Shown: positions 51,312 through 60,719 of the stretch, in pieces
Numbering within the stretch: position 1 is the first letter of the stretch
How the letters are laid out: every line of letters starts with the position of its first letter
Assembly (NCBI RefSeq): GCF_008704205.1
Contig: NZ_VXLC01000026.1
Span: 1-64,000, forward strand
Direction: 5' to 3'
DNA length: 64,000 nucleotides
Origin: Nocardia colli
Lineage (GTDB): Bacteria > Actinomycetota > Actinomycetes > Mycobacteriales > Mycobacteriaceae
Notes under the pieces: generated by a model
The model's database searches: none
Told to the model about the DNA's origin: nothing
What the model saw: only the letters and a program-made list of their open reading frames with translations
Program-made: the position numbers and the translations under genes

Positions 51312-52354
51312 CTCTGCTCAACCGGAAAACAACCAATGGCGATCGGCCGGCCACGACGGCGGTCGCACCGCCCGCCACCAACGGCGCAACGCCCACTGAC
51401 CGGAAGCCCGCCCCACCGGTCAAGAAAGATGTGCGATATCTGGCCCTCCGGAATTTCGCCATCTCGCTCAGCGTGCTCAATATCATCGGCTACACCCTGC
51501 TCGGCTTCGAACAACCACCGCTGTGGCCCATTCTGGCGCTCTTGGCGTCCTATGCGATCGACCTGGTTTTCGAGTGGATTACCGCGTGGTCGCGTAGCAC
51601 CGCACCGCGATTCCTCGGTTGCGGAGCCCGCGGCGTATACGAGTTCTTGCTACCGGCTCATATCACCGCGTTGGCCGTGAATATGCTGCTCTACGCCAAC
51701 AATCAATTCTGGCCGGTCCTTTTCGCCGTGGCGGCCGCGATCACCAGCAAGTACGTATTCCAGGCCCCGTTCGCCGGGCGCATGCGCCATTTCATGAATC
51801 CGTCCAACTTCGGGATCACGATGGCGCTGCTGTTCTTCAGCACCTGGGTCAGCATCGCGCCGCCGTACGAATTCGGCGAGAACATCAACACGATGTTCCG
51901 GATCGCGGTCCCGCTGGTCCTGCTCGTCGCGGGCTCGGTGATCAACGCGACCCTGGTCGGCCGGGTGCCGCTGATCGTCGGCTGGCTCGGCGGGTTCGTC
52001 ATCCAGGCCCTGGTCCGGCACGCGGTGTTCGACGTCGCCCTGGTCGCCGCGCTCGGCACGATGACCGGCACCGCCTTCATCCTGTTCACCAACTACATGA
52101 TCACCGACCCCGGCACGACGCCGTTCCCGGCGCGCGTGCAATTCATGTTCGGCGCCTCGGTGGCTACCGTGTACGGACTGATGATGGCCGTCGACATCGT
52201 GTACACGCTGTTCTTCGCGCTCACGCTCGTCTGCGCGATCCGTGGCAGCTACGCCTGGCTGTCCACCTGGACGAAGGCCGCCAGAAAGCGTTCCGCCGAA
52301 GGCCGGCAACAAATCCCGGCGCTGTCCCCCGGCGCCACCACCCAGCGGGCTTGA
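51308..52354 (+). CDS. unbU: Enediyne core membrane protein UnbU/E5
   Basis: 348 aa with a hydrophilic N-terminus (about 40 residues) and roughly eight to nine membrane spans. Stretches typical of UnbU and its distant RnfD/NqrB-like relatives: LRNFAISLSVLNIIGYTLLGFEQPPLWPILALLASYAIDLVFEW, then FLLPAHITALAVNMLLY, ITSKYVFQAPFAGRMRHFMNPSNFGI and TNYMITDPGTTPFPARVQFMFG. Overlaps unbV by 4 bp and ends 3 bp before the PKS gene. The proposed role (electron transfer or export during polyene processing) is unproven. Confidence 0.93.
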   Translation: MTLLNRKTTNGDRPATTAVAPPATNGATPTDRKPAPPVKKDVRYLALRNFAISLSVLNIIGYTLLGFEQPPLWPILALLASYAIDLVFEWITAWSRSTAPRFLGCGARGVYEFLLPAHITALAVNMLLYANNQFWPVLFAVAAAITSKYVFQAPFAGRMRHFMNPSNFGITMALLFFSTWVSIAPPYEFGENINTMFRIAVPLVLLVAGSVINATLVGRVPLIVGWLGGFVIQALVRHAVFDVALVAALGTMTGTAFILFTNYMITDPGTTPFPARVQFMFGASVATVYGLMMAVDIVYTLFFALTLVCAIRGSYAWLSTWTKAARKRSAEGRQQIPALSPGATTQRA

Positions 52355-52357
52355 CCG

Positions 52358-55300
52358 ATGGTTCGGCTAGCGATCGTAGGAATGGCGTGCCGGTTTCCCG
52401 ACGCCGAGACTCCGGCTCAGCTGTGGGACAACGTCCTCGCCCGCAGGCGCGCCTTCCGGCCGACCCCGCCGGCCAGACTGAACCCGGCCGACTACTACGC
52501 GAGTGACCCCGCCGCAGCGGACCGCCACTACGCGACGCACTCGGCGGTCATCGAGGGCTGGACCTTCGATCGAGCCCGGCATCGCATCGCCGCCAACACC
52601 TTTCGGTCCACCGACATCGTGCACTGGCTCGCCTTGGACACCGCCGCGGCGGCCCTGGACGACGCCGGCTTTCCCGCCGGGGAGGGCTTGGACCGCAAGC
52701 GCACCGGCGTCGTCCTCGGGAACACGCTCACCGGCGATATGACCCGCGCGTCGGGAATGCGGCTGCGCTGGCCGTATGTGCGGCGCACCCTGGCCGCCGC
52801 GCTGCACCGCAACGGCAGGCCCGCGGCGGAGATCGCCGCCTTCCTCGACGAGTACGAGGCGGACTACAAGGCGCCGTTCCCGGCGATCACCGAGGACAGC
52901 CTGGCCGGTGGCCTGGCGAACACGATCGCCGGAAGGATCTGCAACCACTTCGATTTCGGCGGCGGCGGTTTCATCGTCGACGGCGCCTGCTCGTCGTCGC
53001 TGTTGTCGATCACCCAGGCCGGTGACGCCATGCTCGCCGGTCACCTCGACGCCGCGATCGTCGGCGGCGTCGACCTGTCCATCGACCCGTTCGAACTGGT
53101 CGGCTTCGCGAAGACCGGCGCCCTGTCGGCATCGGAAATGCGCGTGTACGACGAGCGCTCGAACGGCTTCTGGCCGGGTGAGGGCTGCGGGATCCTCGTG
53201 CTGCAACGCGAGGAGGACGCGATCGCCCGGGGCGCGCGGATCTACGCGACGATCGCCGGCTGGGGCATCTCCTCGGACGGTCGTGGCGGCATAACCCGGC
53301 CCGAACCCAACGGCCACCTGCGGGCCATCGAACGCGCGTACCGGATGGCGGGTTTCGGGGCGGACACCGTCGACTATCTCGAAGGTCACGGCGCAGGCAC
53401 GGTCGTCGGTGACCGGACCGAGCTCGAGGTGTTCAATACCGCTGTCGCCGCACGGAATCCGGGCAGGCCACCGGTGGCGATCGGATCGATCAAGGCCAAT
53501 ATCGGTCATACGAAGGCGGCGGCCGGTATCGCGGCGCTGATCAAGACGACCCTCGCCGTGCACCACGGGATCATTCCGCCGATCACCGGAACCGACCGGG
53601 CGCATCCGGCCTTCACCGAGGCCGGGAATCGTCTCCGGCTCCCCGACCAGGCCCTCGAATGGCCGGGATCCGCTGCGGCACAACGGTCTGCGCATCCCCG
53701 GCGAGCCGGCGTGTCGTCGCTGGGCTTCGGCGGCATCAACGCCCATGTGGTGCTGGAGAGCCGACAGCCACCGCGCGCGCTGTCCCGCACGGCCGGCACC
53801 CGCCTGGCGCGCAGCGCGCAGGACGCGGAGCTGTTCGTCTTGTCCGCGGCGACACCCGTCGAGCTGGAGGCGAAGCTGCGCGCGGTCGCCGCACTCGCCG
53901 CGCGATGTTCGTTCGCCGAGCTCGGCGATCTCGCCGCCGAACTGATCCGGATCGACTCCCGGCTACCGATCAAAGCGGCGGTGGTCGCCGCGGACCAGCG
54001 ACAGGCCGCGGACCGGTTGACCGAATTGGCCGATGTCCTCGCCGCCGGTGAACGGCACTGGTTCGCGCCGGGCACCGGCCAATTCCTCGGCGCGGGAATC
54101 GGATCCGCGCCGCGCATCGGCCTGATGTTTCCCGGGCAGGGCGCCCCCGGGCAGGGTGACGGCGGCGCACCCGCCCGTCGCTTCGCCGTGGTCGCCGACC
54201 TGTACCAGCAGGTGGGCGTGCGCGCCGAAGGTCAGGCGACCGAGGAGGCCCAGCCGCGCATCGTGACCGCCTCGCTCGCCGGATTGCGCGTGCTCGATTC
54301 CGTCGGCATGAACGTCGTCGGCTGCGTCGGGCACAGCCTGGGGGAATTGACCGCGCTCTACTGGGCGGGCGTGTTCGACGAGACCGAGCTCGTGCGCACC
54401 GCGGCGTTCCGCGGCGAGGCGATGCACACCGCCGCCGTGGCCGAGCCCGGCGCCATGGCGACGATCTTCGCGGCCGCCGATCAGGTGTCGACCCTGCTGA
54501 ACGGCAGCCCCGTGGTGATCGCCGGATACAACGGTCCGAAACACACGGTGGTCGCGGGTCCGACGAACGCCGTCGACGTGGTCTTGGTGAGTGCGCGCGC
54601 GGCCGGGATGCAATGCCGGACCCTGCTGGTTTCGCATGCGTTCCACTCGCCGTTGGTCGCGCCGGCCGCGCACGCCTTCCGCCGCTACCTCGACGAGATC
54701 GACCTCGGCCGGGTCAAGCGCCCCGGTCTGTTCTCGACCGTCACCGCGGGTCCGCTGGAGCCCGGCTGCACCGTCGCCGATCTGCTCGAGCGTCAGGTGC
54801 ACGCGCCGGTCCGGTTCGCCGACGCGTTGTCGCAGCTGGCGGAGACCTGCGATCTGCTGGTCGAGGTCGGTCCGGGGGCGACGCTGTCGGCGCTCGCCGC
54901 CGATGTCTGCCCGGGGGTTCCCGCGGTCGCGATGGAAACCGACGGCAACTCCGTCGCCGGGATCCTGCGCACCCTCGCCGCCTGCTATGTCCTCGGCGCG
55001 CGTCCCGACCTGGACGGATTCGCCGCCGAACGATTCAACCGGACGATCCCGCTGGACAAGCAGTTCGTGTTCCTCGAGAGTCCTTGCGAGCAAGCACCGA
55101 ACGACTCGTTCCTCCCCCGGGCGCTGTCCAACGGGCACGTTGCCGCCCAGCCGGAAGTTGCCGATCAACCCGACCAGGCCTGGGCCGACGGCAGCTCGTC
55201 CCTGTCGACATTGCGGCGACTGATCGCCGAGCGCGTCGAGCTTCCCCTGGACGAAATCACCCCCGAGATCTGCCCGCTCGACGATCTTCACCTGAGCAGC

Positions 55301-58246
55301 ATCACCATCACCCAACTGGTCGCGGACGCGGTCAAGCTGCTGGGAACGGAGATACCGGAGCCGACCACGAACGTCGCTACCGCGACGATCGCGCAGCTGG
55401 CCGAGGCGATCGACGACCTCGCGCAGACGGCGCAGGACGCACCGGCGAAGCCGGCCGACGATCTGGCCGGCGTCGATATCTGGGTGCGGCCGTTCACCGT
55501 CGACCTGGTCCCGGCCGCCGGGCCGCCGGTCACCGACCGTGGCGACGACGAGCCCGGGCGGTGGCAGGTGTTCGCACCGGCGGACGATCCGCTCGCCGCG
55601 GCGGTCCGGCACCGGCTCGACACCGCCCGTCTCGGCGACGGTGTGCTCCTGCGGCTCGGCGCGGCGACTACCGAAATCGCTATCGACCGTATGCTTTCCG
55701 CCGCCCGATCGGCGATCGACGCCGGGTCGCGCCTGGTCATTATCGATGACGGCCGAGACGCGGCCGGGCTGGCGAAGACGGTGCATCTGGAGGCGCCCAC
55801 GGTCCGGACGACCGTCGTCCATGTCGCCGCCGGCCTGCCGCTCGAGCAGGCCGCCGAGCTGGCATGCGCCGATATCGCCGCGACCACGACCTTCCGCGAA
55901 GTCCACTACGACCGGGAGGGCAACCGGACCGAACCGGTGCTTCGTGAGCTGACCCTGGCCGGCGCCGATCTGCCGCTCGGCGCGAGCGATGTCGTCGCGG
56001 TCACCGGCGGGGTGCGCGGCATCACCATCGAATGCGCGGTCGCGCTGGCCCGGCAGACCGGATGCGTGCTCGCGGTCATCGCGCGCAGCCCCGCCGACGA
56101 TCCCGACATCGCCACGAACATGGCTCGGCTGCGCGAATCCGGTGTCACCGCACACTATTACACCGCCGACGTGACCGACCGAGACCAGATCGCCGACACG
56201 ACAGCCGCGATTCGCCGCGAGCTCGGCGCGATCACCGGCATCCTGCACGGCGCCGGGATCAACACCCCCGCGGCCGTCGGATCGCTGACCGGTGACCACA
56301 TGGCGCGAACCATCGCCCCGAAGGTCGACGGCCTGCGCAATCTCCTCGATTCGCTGCAGCCGGCCGAGCTTCGGCTGGTCGTCGGCTTCGGCAGTATCAT
56401 CGGCCGGGCGGGCCTGCGCGGTGAGGGGCACTACGCGACCGCCAACGACTGGTTGCGTTCGGCCATCGACACCCTCGACCACGAACTGCCGGCCTGTCGA
56501 TGCCTCACCATCGAGTGGTCGGTCTGGGCCGGAACCGGGATGGGCGAACGGCTCGGCGTGCTGGATTCCCTTGTCCGCGAAGGCATCGAGCCGATTCCGA
56601 CCGACGTCGGCGTGGAGATCATGCTGGATCTGCTGCGCACCCCGGCCTGTCCGAGCAGTGTGGTCGTGATCGGTAGAACCGGCGGCTTACCGACGATCCG
56701 CTTCGACGAGGTCGAGCTGCCGCTGCTGCGGTTCCTGGAGCGGCCGCGCCTGCATGTCCCCTGGATCGAATTGCTCGCCGACGCCGACATTTCGACGGCG
56801 ACCGACCCCTATCTCGCGGATCATCAATTCTCTCGCGACGCGTTGTTCCCCGCGGTCATGGGCATGGAGGCGATGGCGCAGGCGGCCACCGCGCTGTTCG
56901 GCGAACAGCACCCGGTGCAGATGCACGATCTGGAATTCCTCCGGCCGATCATCGCGGCGCCGGACCGGGTCACGACGATCCGGGTCGCCGCGCTGCGATC
57001 GGGCGACAGCGTCCGGGTGGCGATCCGGTCGGATACCACTGCCTTTCAGATCGATCATTTCCGCGGCGTCTGCCGACATGCGCGGCCGCACAACGACATA
57101 GCGGCCGCCGCTCCCGCCGTCCCGACGTCGGCGACCGAACCATTGCAACGTCTGGCCGAATTCGCGCACACCGCCGCCACCGCGACGTCCGGCCTGGGCA
57201 TGGCGGTCGAGACCGACTTCTACGACCGAATCATGTTCCACGGACCGATGTTCCGGTCGGTCGAGGACTATCACCACCTGTCCGCGCGGCAGTGCGTGGC
57301 CCGGATCCGGGTCGGCGACGAGCGCTGGTTCTCCCCCATGTTGCCGAAATCGCTTGTGCTGGACGACCCGTCGGCGCGCGACGCGTTCATGCACGCCATC
57401 CAGGTCTGCGTGCCCGACTCGACGCTGCTGCCGTCGAAGGTGGCGCGCGTGCTGTCGCTACCGATAGCACCCGACGTCCGGACGGTCGTGCTGGCCGCGC
57501 GGGAACGGTCCCACGAACAATCGACGTATATCTACGACGTCATCGTGCGCGACGAGCGGGGCGCGGTCGTCGCGCTCTGGGAGGCGCTCGAACTCACCGC
57601 CGTCGCACCGATCACGTCGCCGTCGGGGTGGACGCCGGAGTTGCTCGGTCCACTCGTGCAGCGGCGTCTCGATACCTTGCTGTCGTCGCCGGTTCAGCTG
57701 GCGATCGTGCGCGACCGGCAGCCATCCGGAGACGACGACATCGGCCCGCGGATCTCGGGCCGCCGCGAAGCGACCCGGCGCGCGCTGGCCGCCGCGCTCG
57801 GCCGCGCGGTGGCCCTCCGGCACCGGCCCGACGGGCGGCCGGAGATACCGGACGGACACGTAAGTTTCTCCCACGGTGCGGATCTCACCGTCGCGGTGGT
57901 CGCCGCTCGCCCGGTCGGCTGTGACCTCGAACCGGTCCAGGACCGCACGCCGGCACAGTGGTCCGGCCTGCTGGGCGATTCTGGTGTCGCGCTCGCGGAG
58001 ATCTGCTGCCGGGCCACCGGTGAGTCGTTCGCCACCGCCGCGACCCGGGTCTGGAGTGCCCGCGAAGCGGTGACGAAGCTCGGCGTCACGGTCACCAGAC
58101 CACGGCTGACCCTGGACAACCGTCCCGCGGCCGACGGCTGGCTGGCCCTGCGGCACGGCACCGACGTCGTCTGGTCGTTCAGCACCACCCTGTCGTCACC
58201 GCAACCCCAGCAGCCGGTGGTGTTCTCGGTGACCGAGAAAGGTTGA
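52358..58246 (+). CDS. pksE: Iterative enediyne polyketide synthase PKSE (KS-AT-ACP-KR-DH-PPTase)
   Basis: 1962 aa, ATG 52358. It makes the polyene precursor of the enediyne warhead from malonyl units. Ketosynthase: active-site Cys211 (DGACSSSL), His344 (EGHGAGT) and His384 (NIGHTKAAAG). Acyltransferase: Ser660 in GHSLGEL. The unusual enediyne-type ACP has DDLHLSSITITQL, Ser981. Ketoreductase from about 1215 (VTGGVRGITIECAVALARQTG). Dehydratase: His1489 in ADHQFSRDALFP. The integrated phosphopantetheinyl transferase at the C-terminus has GCDLEPV (Asp1856) and VWSAREAVTKLG (Glu1903, Lys1907), with Arg in place of the usual first Lys of KEA. Domain order and length match the family. All catalytic residues I could check are present, so it should be active and self-activating. 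Confidence 0.98.
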   Translation: MVRLAIVGMACRFPDAETPAQLWDNVLARRRAFRPTPPARLNPADYYASDPAAADRHYATHSAVIEGWTFDRARHRIAANTFRSTDIVHWLALDTAAAALDDAGFPAGEGLDRKRTGVVLGNTLTGDMTRASGMRLRWPYVRRTLAAALHRNGRPAAEIAAFLDEYEADYKAPFPAITEDSLAGGLANTIAGRICNHFDFGGGGFIVDGACSSSLLSITQAGDAMLAGHLDAAIVGGVDLSIDPFELVGFAKTGALSASEMRVYDERSNGFWPGEGCGILVLQREEDAIARGARIYATIAGWGISSDGRGGITRPEPNGHLRAIERAYRMAGFGADTVDYLEGHGAGTVVGDRTELEVFNTAVAARNPGRPPVAIGSIKANIGHTKAAAGIAALIKTTLAVHHGIIPPITGTDRAHPAFTEAGNRLRLPDQALEWPGSAAAQRSAHPRRAGVSSLGFGGINAHVVLESRQPPRALSRTAGTRLARSAQDAELFVLSAATPVELEAKLRAVAALAARCSFAELGDLAAELIRIDSRLPIKAAVVAADQRQAADRLTELADVLAAGERHWFAPGTGQFLGAGIGSAPRIGLMFPGQGAPGQGDGGAPARRFAVVADLYQQVGVRAEGQATEEAQPRIVTASLAGLRVLDSVGMNVVGCVGHSLGELTALYWAGVFDETELVRTAAFRGEAMHTAAVAEPGAMATIFAAADQVSTLLNGSPVVIAGYNGPKHTVVAGPTNAVDVVLVSARAAGMQCRTLLVSHAFHSPLVAPAAHAFRRYLDEIDLGRVKRPGLFSTVTAGPLEPGCTVADLLERQVHAPVRFADALSQLAETCDLLVEVGPGATLSALAADVCPGVPAVAMETDGNSVAGILRTLAACYVLGARPDLDGFAAERFNRTIPLDKQFVFLESPCEQAPNDSFLPRALSNGHVAAQPEVADQPDQAWADGSSSLSTLRRLIAERVELPLDEITPEICPLDDLHLSSITITQLVADAVKLLGTEIPEPTTNVATATIAQLAEAIDDLAQTAQDAPAKPADDLAGVDIWVRPFTVDLVPAAGPPVTDRGDDEPGRWQVFAPADDPLAAAVRHRLDTARLGDGVLLRLGAATTEIAIDRMLSAARSAIDAGSRLVIIDDGRDAAGLAKTVHLEAPTVRTTVVHVAAGLPLEQAAELACADIAATTTFREVHYDREGNRTEPVLRELTLAGADLPLGASDVVAVTGGVRGITIECAVALARQTGCVLAVIARSPADDPDIATNMARLRESGVTAHYYTADVTDRDQIADTTAAIRRELGAITGILHGAGINTPAAVGSLTGDHMARTIAPKVDGLRNLLDSLQPAELRLVVGFGSIIGRAGLRGEGHYATANDWLRSAIDTLDHELPACRCLTIEWSVWAGTGMGERLGVLDSLVREGIEPIPTDVGVEIMLDLLRTPACPSSVVVIGRTGGLPTIRFDEVELPLLRFLERPRLHVPWIELLADADISTATDPYLADHQFSRDALFPAVMGMEAMAQAATALFGEQHPVQMHDLEFLRPIIAAPDRVTTIRVAALRSGDSVRVAIRSDTTAFQIDHFRGVCRHARPHNDIAAAAPAVPTSATEPLQRLAEFAHTAATATSGLGMAVETDFYDRIMFHGPMFRSVEDYHHLSARQCVARIRVGDERWFSPMLPKSLVLDDPSARDAFMHAIQVCVPDSTLLPSKVARVLSLPIAPDVRTVVLAARERSHEQSTYIYDVIVRDERGAVVALWEALELTAVAPITSPSGWTPELLGPLVQRRLDTLLSSPVQLAIVRDRQPSGDDDIGPRISGRREATRRALAAALGRAVALRHRPDGRPEIPDGHVSFSHGADLTVAVVAARPVGCDLEPVQDRTPAQWSGLLGDSGVALAEICCRATGESFATAATRVWSAREAVTKLGVTVTRPRLTLDNRPAADGWLALRHGTDVVWSFSTTLSSPQPQQPVVFSVTEKG

Positions 58247-58249
58247 TAC

Positions 58250-58729
58250 GTGCGCTCTTACGAGATGACCCATATCGTCGGCTTCGAGGAAACCAACCTG
58301 GTCGGCAACGTCTACTTCGTGCACTACTTCCGCTGGCAGGGCCGCTGCCGGGAGATGTTCCTGATGGAGCACGCGCCCGATGTGCTCGACGAGATCCACC
58401 GGGACCTCAAGCTTTTCACGATCAAATGCGAGTGTGAGTACTTCGCCGAACTGACCGCGTTCCAGCCGCTCACCATCCGGATGACGCTGATCGATCTCAC
58501 CCAGACGCAGATCGAATTCGGGTTCGCCTACCTCGGCATCAACGACCAGACCGGGGGCGAGCACCTGGTGGCGCGTGGCCGGCAACGCGTCGCGTGTATG
58601 CGCGCCAACGGAACTCGGGTCGAGCCGACCCGGGTGCCCGAGAGTCTGCGGCGCGCGCTCGAGCCCTACGCCGAACCGGGTCCCCGCGGAACCGACCGGC
58701 GCCCGGTCACCGCCCGCCGCCCCGACTGA
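58250..58729 (+). CDS. tebC: Enediyne hot-dog thioesterase TEBC/E10
   Basis: 159 aa from GTG 58250, 3 bp after the PKS stop. Single hot-dog fold of the 4-hydroxybenzoyl-CoA thioesterase type. It has the enediyne-type segment GFEETNLVGNVYFVHYFRWQGRCREMFL, then ECEYFAELTAFQPLTIRM and IEFGFAYLGIND; a basic tail (GTDRRPVTARRPD) ends the protein. It releases the nascent polyene from the PKS as a beta-keto acid or methyl ketone/heptaene precursor. Last gene of the cassette, convergent with the HxlR-type gene. Confidence 0.95.
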   Translation: MRSYEMTHIVGFEETNLVGNVYFVHYFRWQGRCREMFLMEHAPDVLDEIHRDLKLFTIKCECEYFAELTAFQPLTIRMTLIDLTQTQIEFGFAYLGINDQTGGEHLVARGRQRVACMRANGTRVEPTRVPESLRRALEPYAEPGPRGTDRRPVTARRPD

Positions 58730-58753
58730 ATCATGGTCGATCTGTCACGCGAG

Positions 58754-59455
58754 TCAGGAGACGTCGGCGTGGGCCGCGTGCGCTGCCTGCGCCGTCGAGG
58801 TGAGCTCGAGGCCGAGCAGTCGCAGGCAGCGGGTCAGCGAGGTCGAATCGCCGCTGACCGTCAGGCTGCCGGACAGCATCGCGTCGAGGATGCCGACCTG
58901 CTCGGTGCCGATCCGGATGAACGTCTCCGGGTCGGCGGTGACCACGAGCACCGGTTCATCCGGTGGCGATCCCTCGACGACGCGCGCGACGCCGTCTTCG
59001 CACGACACGTGGAACACTTCGTCGCCGATCCGGAACTCGTACGACTCGTCCACCTCGGGCTGCGGCCCGACGCTGAGCATCGCCTCCAACGCCAATCGTC
59101 CCCACTCGGAGCGGACGAGTCCGTCCGCCTCGTAGGAGGAGATGTGGGACAGACCCCACGACGCCAACCCGATGATCACCGGCCGGAGCGCTTCACCGCT
59201 GGCGGTCAGCCGATACTGCACGCCACGGCCATCGCCGGGTACCGGCTCGCGCTGGATCACTCCTTGTTCGGTGAGCATCTGCAACCGTGCCGCGAGTAGG
59301 TTCGGGCCGATTCCCACCAGCGTCTCTTCGAGCAGCTGGTTGTACCGCTTCGGACCGGTCGTGAGGTCGCGGATGATCAGCAGGGTCCAGCGCTCGCCGA
59401 CGAGGTCGAGCGCGGCCGCGACCGCGCACATCTGCGCGTAGCGCTTCGTTCCCAT
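58754..59455 (-). CDS. HxlR-type regulator with C-terminal SCP2-like domain
   Basis: 233 aa. Residues 1-100 are an HxlR winged helix: CAVAAALDLVGERWTLLIIRDLTTGPKRYNQLLEETLVGIGPNLLAARLQMLTEQGVI, then VQYRLTASGEALRPVI. Residues about 125-225 form an SCP2-like lipid- or ligand-binding domain (EFRIGDEVFHVSCEDGVARVVEG, VLVVTADPETFIRIGTEQ, LSGSLTVSGD), as in many actinobacterial HxlR regulators. A TCACTA-n8-TAGTGA palindrome lies 22 bp upstream of its ATG, so it probably regulates itself. It ends 24 bp from the enediyne thioesterase. A link to that cluster is only positional. Confidence 0.9.
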   Translation of the reverse strand: MGTKRYAQMCAVAAALDLVGERWTLLIIRDLTTGPKRYNQLLEETLVGIGPNLLAARLQMLTEQGVIQREPVPGDGRGVQYRLTASGEALRPVIIGLASWGLSHISSYEADGLVRSEWGRLALEAMLSVGPQPEVDESYEFRIGDEVFHVSCEDGVARVVEGSPPDEPVLVVTADPETFIRIGTEQVGILDAMLSGSLTVSGDSTSLTRCLRLLGLELTSTAQAAHAAHADVS

Positions 59456-59476
59456 GTGAGTACCTCGAGTGTCGGA

Positions 59477-59496
59477 TCACTACAACTTCCTAGTGA
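59477..59496. promoter_or_regulatory. Likely HxlR operator
   Basis: Perfect inverted repeat TCACTA-n8-TAGTGA, 20 bp, located 22-41 bp upstream of the regulator's start codon. Confidence 0.6.
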
Positions 59497-59804
59497 CACT
59501 GATACTACGTCAAATGTTTCCCTTGGGTAGCTGCGGACACCTACCCGCGGGTCAGTACCTTCTGAGCTAACGATGTTTCACTGATGACCTGCGCACGGCC
59601 GCGGACGCCGCCACGGAACTGATGCCATCCGGAAATAACACTTCGGAGCTGGGGCTGAGGGCGAACAGCCGACGCCATCGGAGTCCGCCCGAGCCTCGAC
59701 GCCGGCTGTCGACGGGCCTTTCCACCGTCCCCCGACAGCCCGCAGCACATCTTCGCCGTAATAATATCTTAATGTATAGTAATAATCACAACGAACCAGA
59801 GCTC
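59497..59804. other. Intergenic region with a terminator and an AT-rich direct-repeat patch
   Basis: About 310 bp without a supported gene. It contains the hairpin terminator of the sulfur operon and a very AT-rich patch (59758-59789) with GTAATAAT repeated twice, 21 bp start to start. No gene start points out of it to the right; only the HxlR gene reads leftward from its left end. Confidence 0.5.
59704..59740 (-). terminator. Hairpin terminator of the sulfur-metabolism operon
   Basis: GGCTGTCGACGG / CCGT-ccc-CGACAGCC: an 8-bp outer stem and a 4-bp inner stem. It lies about 65-100 bp past the homocysteine methyltransferase stop on the minus strand. Confidence 0.6.
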
Positions 59805-60719
59805 TCACGTCCCGACGGACGTGCTCAGCAGTTTGTTCGCCGCCTCGAGGTGCGCGGGCGTGGTGCCGCAGCATCCGCCGATGATGTCCAAGCCGTACTC
59901 GGTGCGCCATCGCGTGACCAGCTCCGCGAACTCGTCCGGGGTCGACCCCGACGGCAATGCGCGATCGACGTGTTCATAGGGCGTCAGGCCGGTCCGATCC
60001 TCGATATTCGGATAGGCGCCGATCAAACCCGCACGCCCGCGGCACAACACCCGCAACGCCACCTCCGTGGCGCGAGGCGAGGTGCAGTTGATCAGAACAG
60101 CCTCGGCGCCGTCGCGTTGCACCGCGTGCACGGCGCCGGTCAGCGGCTCCCCGGACAACAGCGTCGCGTCATCCGCGCAGACGAACGACACCCAGGCCCG
60201 CCCGCCCGCGGACAGCACCTCCCGCAACGCGATCCGGGCCTCGCGAATGGTGTTCATCGTCTCGATCAGGAACAGGTCCACCCCGGCCCGCGAGAGCTCG
60301 CGCACCAGCCAGCCGTGCTCGGCGCGCAGTTCCTCGTCGGACGGCACCAGATCCGGCCGATAGCAGTCTTCGACCGGTCCGATCGAACCGGCGATCTGTG
60401 CGTCGAGCACGCCGGACTGTTTCCGCGCGGCGCCGGCCACGCCCACGGCCGCATGCACCATCCAGGCCCAGCCCGCGTCGTCGAGCTTGGTCTGGCGCAG
60501 GGCACGCAGGTTTGCCCGGAAGGTGTTCGCGGTGATCACCTGCGCGCCGGCGGCGAGATACGCCTCGTGCACCGACTGGAGCACGCCGCGCTTCGCGTCG
60601 GTGAGCACGGCTCCGGAGGTCCACCACGGCGGGCGCACCGGCAGACCCGCGCGTTGCAGCACGGTCGCGGTACCACCGTCGAGCAGCCGGATTCCTTGGT
60701 CAGCAAGGGAATTCGTCAT
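59805..60719 (-). CDS. mmuM: Homocysteine S-methyltransferase (MmuM-like)
   Basis: 304 aa TIM-barrel enzyme that methylates homocysteine using S-methylmethionine or SAM. Features: LLDGGTATVLQRAGL at the start, ITANTFRANLRALRQTK, GSIGPVEDCYRPDLVPSDEELRAEHGWLVRELSRAGVDLFLIETM. The zinc ligands appear as INCTSPRATEVAL (Cys) and IGGCCGTTPAHL (two Cys). The start ATG shares one base with the stop of the cystathionine-type gene (TGATG), so the two are coupled. Last gene of the operon. It could serve ordinary methionine recycling or a dedicated methylthio branch next to the enediyne genes. Confidence 0.9.
   Translation of the reverse strand: MTNSLADQGIRLLDGGTATVLQRAGLPVRPPWWTSGAVLTDAKRGVLQSVHEAYLAAGAQVITANTFRANLRALRQTKLDDAGWAWMVHAAVGVAGAARKQSGVLDAQIAGSIGPVEDCYRPDLVPSDEELRAEHGWLVRELSRAGVDLFLIETMNTIREARIALREVLSAGGRAWVSFVCADDATLLSGEPLTGAVHAVQRDGAEAVLINCTSPRATEVALRVLCRGRAGLIGAYPNIEDRTGLTPYEHVDRALPSGSTPDEFAELVTRWRTEYGLDIIGGCCGTTPAHLEAANKLLSTSVGT

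Noticed and set aside
53963..56482. 839-codon leftward open frame inside pksE
   Set aside because: Antisense shadow of the enediyne PKS AT-ACP-KR region; no protein features.
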